A DNA stretch of 64,000 bases from positions 1 through 64,000 of the forward strand of contig FORK01000002.1 of NCBI GenBank assembly GCA_900113995.1, given 5' to 3'. This document shows positions 60,097 to 64,000 of the stretch, piece by piece; position 1 is the stretch's first letter; each line of letters begins with the position of its first letter. This DNA comes from Ruminococcaceae bacterium D5 (GTDB lineage: Bacteria; Bacillota; Clostridia; Oscillospirales; Ruminococcaceae). The translations under genes were made by a program, and so were the position numbers. The notes under the pieces are model-generated. The model saw nothing but the letters and a program-made list of their open reading frames with translations. It made no database searches and was not told where the DNA came from.

Positions 60097-62679
60097 TCAG
60101 CAGGTCGCGCCGCCGACGAGATGCTTTTGTGAAGCAATATTATCTTGCTTGCGGGCAAGCAGTTCATCCGAAAGCAGCTGCTCCTGCACATTTTCAAAGC
60201 CGAGGCGCGCGACGGTGTCGGCGAACCGTTCTCCGGTAATTCCCTGCTCGCGGAAGAGCAGGATCGCCTTCTCAACGACATCAAGAACCTCCGCCCGATC
60301 GGTAAAGACCCGGTCGAGGCAGCGGCCCTGCGCGACTTTTTTGCCCCAGCGTCCGCCGATGTAGATGCGGTAGCCGTTGGTGCTCCGCTCAAAAACTTTG
60401 AAGGGGCATTTGCCCAGACAGCGCCCGCAGTGATTGCACGCGTCCGAATCGACGGCAATCTTTCCGTCCTCCATCTTTGCGACCTTGATCGGGCATGCCG
60501 CTTCAATCTGACAGACCTTGCAGCCGCGGCAAAGCTCGAGGTTAGGCTCCGGCACCCGCTGCCCGATGATGCCGAGGTCGTTGAGATCGGGCTTGACGCA
60601 GTTGTTGGGACATCCGCCCACCGCGATCTTAAACTTGTGGGGCAGTTTCACATGGGAGTAGCCGTGGTAGAAGCGTTCGTGGATTTCCTCCGAGAGGGAG
60701 AAGGTGTCGATCAGTCCGTACTGGCAGGTGGTGCCCTTGCAGGAAACGACCGGGCGGACCTTTGAGCCGGTGCCTCCGGTTTCGAGTCCGGCCTGCATCA
60801 GGAATTCCCGCATCGGTTCGATGCTGTCAAAGGGAACGCCCTGGATCTCGACCGTCAAACGGGAGGTCATGGCAATTTCCCCGCTGCCGAACCGTTCGGC
60901 GGCCTCCGAGATGGCGCGGCTTTCCTCGGCGGTAATTTTCCCATTGCGGGTGATAACCCGCCCGTTGAAGCGGTCGGCGGTGTTTTTATCCCGCAGAAAA
61001 CCCAGCCCCTTGACGCGGGCAACTTCCTCAGGAGGGACGCTTGTTCCGGCGGCGTGGGCCTTCACCTCGCAGAAGGAGGTTGATCCCTCGAGAACGACGG
61101 TGTCGGTATAACCGAAAGCCGCGAGCTTGCGCTGGAGCAGATAAGCGCGCCGTCCCTTGGTGCAGACGAGCAGCAGCGGCTCATCTGTGCCGATGCCGTC
61201 GATGGGTCCCTGCACCTTGTCAAGCGCGACGTAGGTTGCACCGGGAACAGCAGGCGCGCGGGAAACGTCGATGACCCGGCGGCCCTGCGCTTTTCCGGCG
61301 GCATATTCGGCGGGGGTCATGCTGACCATCGCACCGGACAGCTTGTTGAGCAGCACATAGACCGCCTGCACCAGCGGGTGGATTGCGGTTGAGAAGGGCG
61401 GTGCATAGGCAAGGTCAAGACTGTCAAAATCATCGAGTGTCATTCCCGCCGCGATGCCGGTAGCGGCGATATCGATCATCTTGTCAACCGAGCCGGGACC
61501 GAATACCTGTGCGCCGAGCAGGCGGCGGCTCTGCCGGTCGGCAACCAGCTTGGTGATAAAGGTGGCGGCTCCGGGGTAATAGTGCGCTTTGTCGTCGGTG
61601 ACCGCAAGGGCGGTCATCACATCATAGCCCTCCCCGGCGGCTTGTGCCTCTGAAAGTCCTGTGCGTCCGCAGTTGAGGCCGGGCAGCCGGACAATCCCGG
61701 TCCCGAGCACGCCGGGATAGGCTGCCTCCTCTCCGGCGATCACCCGGGCGAGGACCCTGCCCTCAAGGTTGGCGCTCGAACCCATGGGGGAGTACTGCGG
61801 CTTGCCGGTGATCCGGTTTGTGACAAGGGCGCAGTCCCCGGCCGCGTAGACATCGGGAAGATTGGTCCTCATCTGCCGGTCCACCACGATCGCGCCCTTT
61901 TCCATCGCGATGCCGCTGCCTGCGAGAAAATCGGTATTCGGGCGGATTCCGATCGAAAGAACGGCCAGATCGGCGGGCAGGGTTCCCGCGCCGGTTCGGA
62001 CCGCGGTGATTCGGGAATCCCCGAGAAAGGCTTCCGCCTTGGCGCCTGTTATGACCCGAAAGCCGTTTTTGAGCAGATGCCGCCGCAGATAATCCGCCAT
62101 TTCAGGATCAAAGATGCCGGGAAGAAGCTGGGAAGAGGCCTCCAGCAGCGTCACCTGAATGCCGCGTGCCTTCAGATTTTCCGCAACCTCAAGTCCGATG
62201 AAGCCGCCGCCAACCACTACGGCGCGGCGGATCCCTTCCCGTTCGGCCCAGCCGCGGATTGCCGAAGCGTCCGCGGGGGTGCGAAGGGTAAAGACGCCGG
62301 GAAGCTCCGCGCCCGCCGCGTCGGGACGCAGGGGAGAAGCGCCGACTGCAATCACAGCCCGGTCATAGCCGGCTGCCTCCACCGGACCGTCCGAAGATCG
62401 CCGGATCGAGATGGTTTTGGCGGTGGGATCGAGGGCGACAGCCTCACATCCCGTTTCCACCGCAACGCCGGTCAGCGCCGCAAATTTTTCGGGGGTATTG
62501 ACGATCAGCTCCGCCTCGTCCTCAATCGATCCGCCGATCAGATAAGGAAGTCCACAGCCCGCGTAGGAAATCTTCTTCTCCTTGGTAAAAATGGTAATGT
62601 CGGCGCCCGGCAGCTCGCGTTTGAGCTTTGCGGCCGCCTTGGTTCCGGCGGCGACGCCGCCGATGATCAGAACTTTCAT
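60097..62679 (-). CDS. Multidomain sulfur reductase: CoA-disulfide reductase, rhodanese, siroheme reductase-like and ferredoxin domains
   Basis: The protein has 860 residues in one frame. Residues 1-450 form a CoA-disulfide reductase-like flavoprotein: VLIIGGVAAGTKAAAKL (FAD), the redox cysteine in YAGCGLPYL (C42), AVVVGGGFIGLEVAE (NAD(P)H), and VYAAGDCA. Residues about 455-545 form a rhodanese domain with C506 in LLLVCTKGRRAYLL. Residues about 600-710 resemble the sulfite/nitrite reductase hemoprotein domain, with C647, C652, C690 and C694 (SCKGTTC and GGCPNNC) placed for a siroheme-[4Fe-4S] centre. Two ferredoxin clusters follow (CRGCKVC and CNHCGRC). The likely role is NAD(P)H-driven reduction of polysulfide, thiosulfate or sulfite in the cytoplasm. 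No signal peptide is seen. It is 18 bases after the DUF134-NifX gene, in one operon. Confidence 0.85.
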   Translation of the reverse strand: MKVLIIGGVAAGTKAAAKLKRELPGADITIFTKEKKISYAGCGLPYLIGGSIEDEAELIVNTPEKFAALTGVAVETGCEAVALDPTAKTISIRRSSDGPVEAAGYDRAVIAVGASPLRPDAAGAELPGVFTLRTPADASAIRGWAEREGIRRAVVVGGGFIGLEVAENLKARGIQVTLLEASSQLLPGIFDPEMADYLRRHLLKNGFRVITGAKAEAFLGDSRITAVRTGAGTLPADLAVLSIGIRPNTDFLAGSGIAMEKGAIVVDRQMRTNLPDVYAAGDCALVTNRITGKPQYSPMGSSANLEGRVLARVIAGEEAAYPGVLGTGIVRLPGLNCGRTGLSEAQAAGEGYDVMTALAVTDDKAHYYPGAATFITKLVADRQSRRLLGAQVFGPGSVDKMIDIAATGIAAGMTLDDFDSLDLAYAPPFSTAIHPLVQAVYVLLNKLSGAMVSMTPAEYAAGKAQGRRVIDVSRAPAVPGATYVALDKVQGPIDGIGTDEPLLLVCTKGRRAYLLQRKLAAFGYTDTVVLEGSTSFCEVKAHAAGTSVPPEEVARVKGLGFLRDKNTADRFNGRVITRNGKITAEESRAISEAAERFGSGEIAMTSRLTVEIQGVPFDSIEPMREFLMQAGLETGGTGSKVRPVVSCKGTTCQYGLIDTFSLSEEIHERFYHGYSHVKLPHKFKIAVGGCPNNCVKPDLNDLGIIGQRVPEPNLELCRGCKVCQIEAACPIKVAKMEDGKIAVDSDACNHCGRCLGKCPFKVFERSTNGYRIYIGGRWGKKVAQGRCLDRVFTDRAEVLDVVEKAILLFREQGITGERFADTVARLGFENVQEQLLSDELLARKQDNIASQKHLVGGATC

Positions 62680-62697
62680 CCGATGCTCCCCTTTCGT

Positions 62698-63474
62698 CTA
62701 TTCGTGATGGCAGCTGCCGCCGCATCCGCCGGTGTGGCAGTTATCATGGCCCCTCTCGTGTTCATGGTGGTGCGAGCAGACAATATCGGCGTTGTAGACG
62801 AGGGTGCCGTTCAGCAGCGCCTGCGCCGCCTCGTCGGCGCTGCCCGACGCACCGCAGTAGAGCCGGATGCCCGCTTCGGCAAGGGCCGCCTTTGCGCCGC
62901 CGCCGATTCCGCCGCAGATCAGGGTGTCCACCCCCTGCGAGGTCAGAAATCCGGCTAAGGCTCCGTGGCCGCTTCCGTTGGTGGGTACGACCTGCGAGCC
63001 GGTCACCTGACCATTCGCAATATCGTAGATCTTAAAGGCTTCGCTGTGCCCAAAGTGCTGAAAAATCATGCCTTCCTGATAGGTAATTGCCAGTTTCATT
63101 TGTAATCCTCCCTTTGCCTGATTGGTTGTTTTCGATGGATGCCGGTGGCAGCAGTGAAGCGCGTCGCCGCATTCCGGCCGTTTGGCCGGGCAAACAAGGA
63201 CATCCCCGCCCTCAATCAGCAGCGGACGCGCACCCACCAGAGCCTCTGCCATTTTGCGCCGCGCACTGTCATACATCCTGGTGACGGTAGGCCGGGAAAC
63301 TTGCATCCTGGCAGCGCACTGTTCCTGGGAGAAGCGCTCAAAATCCAGCAGGCGGACCGTTTCATATTCATCATAGCCCATGACGACCGGTTCCCCGCTG
63401 CGGATGTCCTTCGGCTCAAAGCATGTGGCTCTGGGCTTTGAGCAGATCATTCTGCATTTTTGCGGACGAGCCAA
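62698..63474 (-). CDS. DUF134 helix-turn-helix protein fused to a NifX/NafY-like domain
   Basis: The protein has 258 residues. Residues 1-100 are a DUF134 domain: MARPQKCRMICSKP, then EPVVMGYDEYETVRLLDFE and a helix-turn-helix QCAARMQVSRPTVTRMYDSARRK. Residues 126-240 are a dinitrogenase-cofactor-type domain: MKLAITYQEG, IFQHFGHSEAFKIYDI and a Gly-rich VDTLICGGIGGGAK. The tail is rich in His and Cys (SHHHEHERGHDNCH) and should bind metal. Start is TTG at 63474 after AGGAGGTG. An AAAGGGAGG site and ATG at 63099 inside the frame could give a separate NifX-like protein. Nitrogenase genes are absent, so an iron-sulfur or redox-related role is likelier. Confidence 0.83.
   Translation of the reverse strand: MARPQKCRMICSKPRATCFEPKDIRSGEPVVMGYDEYETVRLLDFERFSQEQCAARMQVSRPTVTRMYDSARRKMAEALVGARPLLIEGGDVLVCPAKRPECGDALHCCHRHPSKTTNQAKGGLQMKLAITYQEGMIFQHFGHSEAFKIYDIANGQVTGSQVVPTNGSGHGALAGFLTSQGVDTLICGGIGGGAKAALAEAGIRLYCGASGSADEAAQALLNGTLVYNADIVCSHHHEHERGHDNCHTGGCGGSCHHE
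63097..63119 (-). promoter_or_regulatory. Internal ribosome-binding site and start inside the DUF134-NifX gene
   Basis: On the minus strand AAAGGGAGG is followed after seven bases by ATG at 63099-63097, exactly where the NifX-like domain begins (MKLAITYQEG). The site is as strong as those of independent genes here. Confidence 0.65.
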
Positions 63475-63502
63475 ATAACCACCTCCTGCTGATTCTCAGT
63501 AT

Positions 63503-63531
63503 AGTATAGTTCTGTTTTGAACATATGTCAA
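63503..63531 (-). promoter_or_regulatory. Strong promoter of the DUF134-NifX/sulfur-reductase operon
   Basis: On the minus strand TTGACA (63531-63526) and TATACT (63508-63503) are exactly 17 bases apart, 28 bases before the TTG start. The -35 box is part of a near-palindrome, TTGACATATGTTCAA, which may be an operator for the DUF134 protein or another regulator. Confidence 0.85.
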
Positions 63532-64000
63532 CAATTCAAATGTTTTTTTACAAATTACACAAAAAATCCGCGGTAAAATCAGGCTTCGGCAGCTCCCCAT
63601 ATGGAACAAGCATCAGCTATGCCGGCGGGTAATGAAAATGTTTTAACAGACAGGGTTAAGCAACGCAACGTGCCGGTGAATCGAAACAGGACAAAGGCAA
63701 AGCAGGACAGAGCCCCTCTTTGAGCGGCAGTGTCGTCTATGCTTATCCTTCCGCGCGTCCAAGATTCCCGGCATGGCGCCTCTCGCCGGGATGTAGGTCA
63801 AGGGATCGCACCCCCTCTGCTGTGCACCCCGGCTCCGCGTACGCGCTTCGAACGGCAAGATGTGCGGAGGGATACCCTCCGACCGGACGTGCCGCTCGCC
63901 GGGCGGCAGGGAAAGACAACGAGGAGGCGGGAGAGCGCGGACGGCCTTGGAGGTCCGCACTCTCCCGCCTCATGAAGGGAGATTCTGAATGGGGAAAACG
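63532..64000. other. Gene-free right edge with one long hairpin
   Basis: No frame is supported. Nineteen bases at 63924-63942 pair with 63953-63971 with a single mismatch, forming a GC-rich hairpin without a T-run. The stretch 63740-63960 is GC-rich with several short inverted repeats; 63532-63580 is AT-rich. Confidence 0.5.

Noticed and set aside
62698-63474. Nitrogenase cofactor assembly gene in a nif cluster
   Set aside because: The NifX-like domain is fused to a DUF134 regulator domain and no nifH, D, K, E, N or B gene is in the window.
63520-63531. A second LexA box (TGACATATGTTC) at the DUF134 promoter
   Set aside because: The left half departs from GAAC and is explained by the TTGACA -35 box, so the match is probably coincidental.

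Overview
The window reads as chromosome of a moderately high-GC member of the Clostridia, most likely Oscillospiraceae/Ruminococcaceae. The evidence is the gene order rnc-radical SAM-smc-ftsY, the infC-rpmI-rplT operon with an L20-type leader, AddAB recombination, strong AGGAGG ribosome-binding sites, frequent TTG/GTG starts, and an anaerobe's complement of ferredoxin, siroheme and radical-SAM enzymes. The species cannot be fixed from sequence alone.

Left end (1-7.4 kb): the 3' end of an rRNA operon (5S) is followed by tRNA-Asn, tRNA-Met/Ile2 and tRNA-Trp. The last 45 bases of tRNA-Trp recur at 6523-6567 with two mismatches, followed there by what looks like the original terminator of the tRNA operon. 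The 6.1 kb between the copies therefore looks like an island inserted in tRNA-Trp. It is AT-richer than its surroundings and has no recognisable integrase. It carries decayed IS200 and IS256 transposases, an acetamidase/formamidase-family enzyme, a sodium:solute symporter with a YhdT-like partner, an IclR regulator and a possible small RNA.

Housekeeping core (7.4-47.8 kb): a DNA-repair-associated pair (TIGR03915/TIGR03916 type) sits behind a LexA-like SOS box. Then come TetR, a glycosyltransferase, FtsH, AddB/AddA, a secreted GH25 muramidase, an ATC-hydrolase-like protein with an NhaC antiporter, and a frameshifted secreted protein with a decayed relative. These are followed by infC-rpmI-rplT (infC probably starting at ATT), SpoU methyltransferase, DprA, TopA, TrmFO, PlsX, RNase III, radical SAM, SMC, FtsY, an ITPase-acetyltransferase fusion, YjbR, YhbY, a NadD-YqeK fusion, an LCP protein, RsfS, LeuS and S21. 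Many neighbours overlap by 1-4 bases, implying translational coupling.

Accessory right part (48-59.7 kb): GltS, RidA, an aminotransferase, a LysR regulator, a divergent glutamate-racemase-like enzyme with a tripartite tricarboxylate-type transporter (TctC, TctB, TctA), a second LysR, and an N-acyl-D-amino-acid deacylase. Together they suggest uptake and breakdown of D-amino acids or N-acyl-D-amino acids, perhaps wall-derived. This is the best candidate for an incompletely described pathway.

Right end (60-64 kb): one operon on the minus strand, behind a strong promoter. It encodes a DUF134-NifX fusion (metal-binding tail, internal start site) and an 860-residue fusion of CoA-disulfide reductase, rhodanese, siroheme sulfite/nitrite-reductase-like and ferredoxin domains, which looks like a one-polypeptide sulfur reductase.

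No CRISPR array, phage structural gene, plasmid replication gene or antibiotic-resistance gene was seen. All functional calls come from reading motifs and domain order; no database search was possible.
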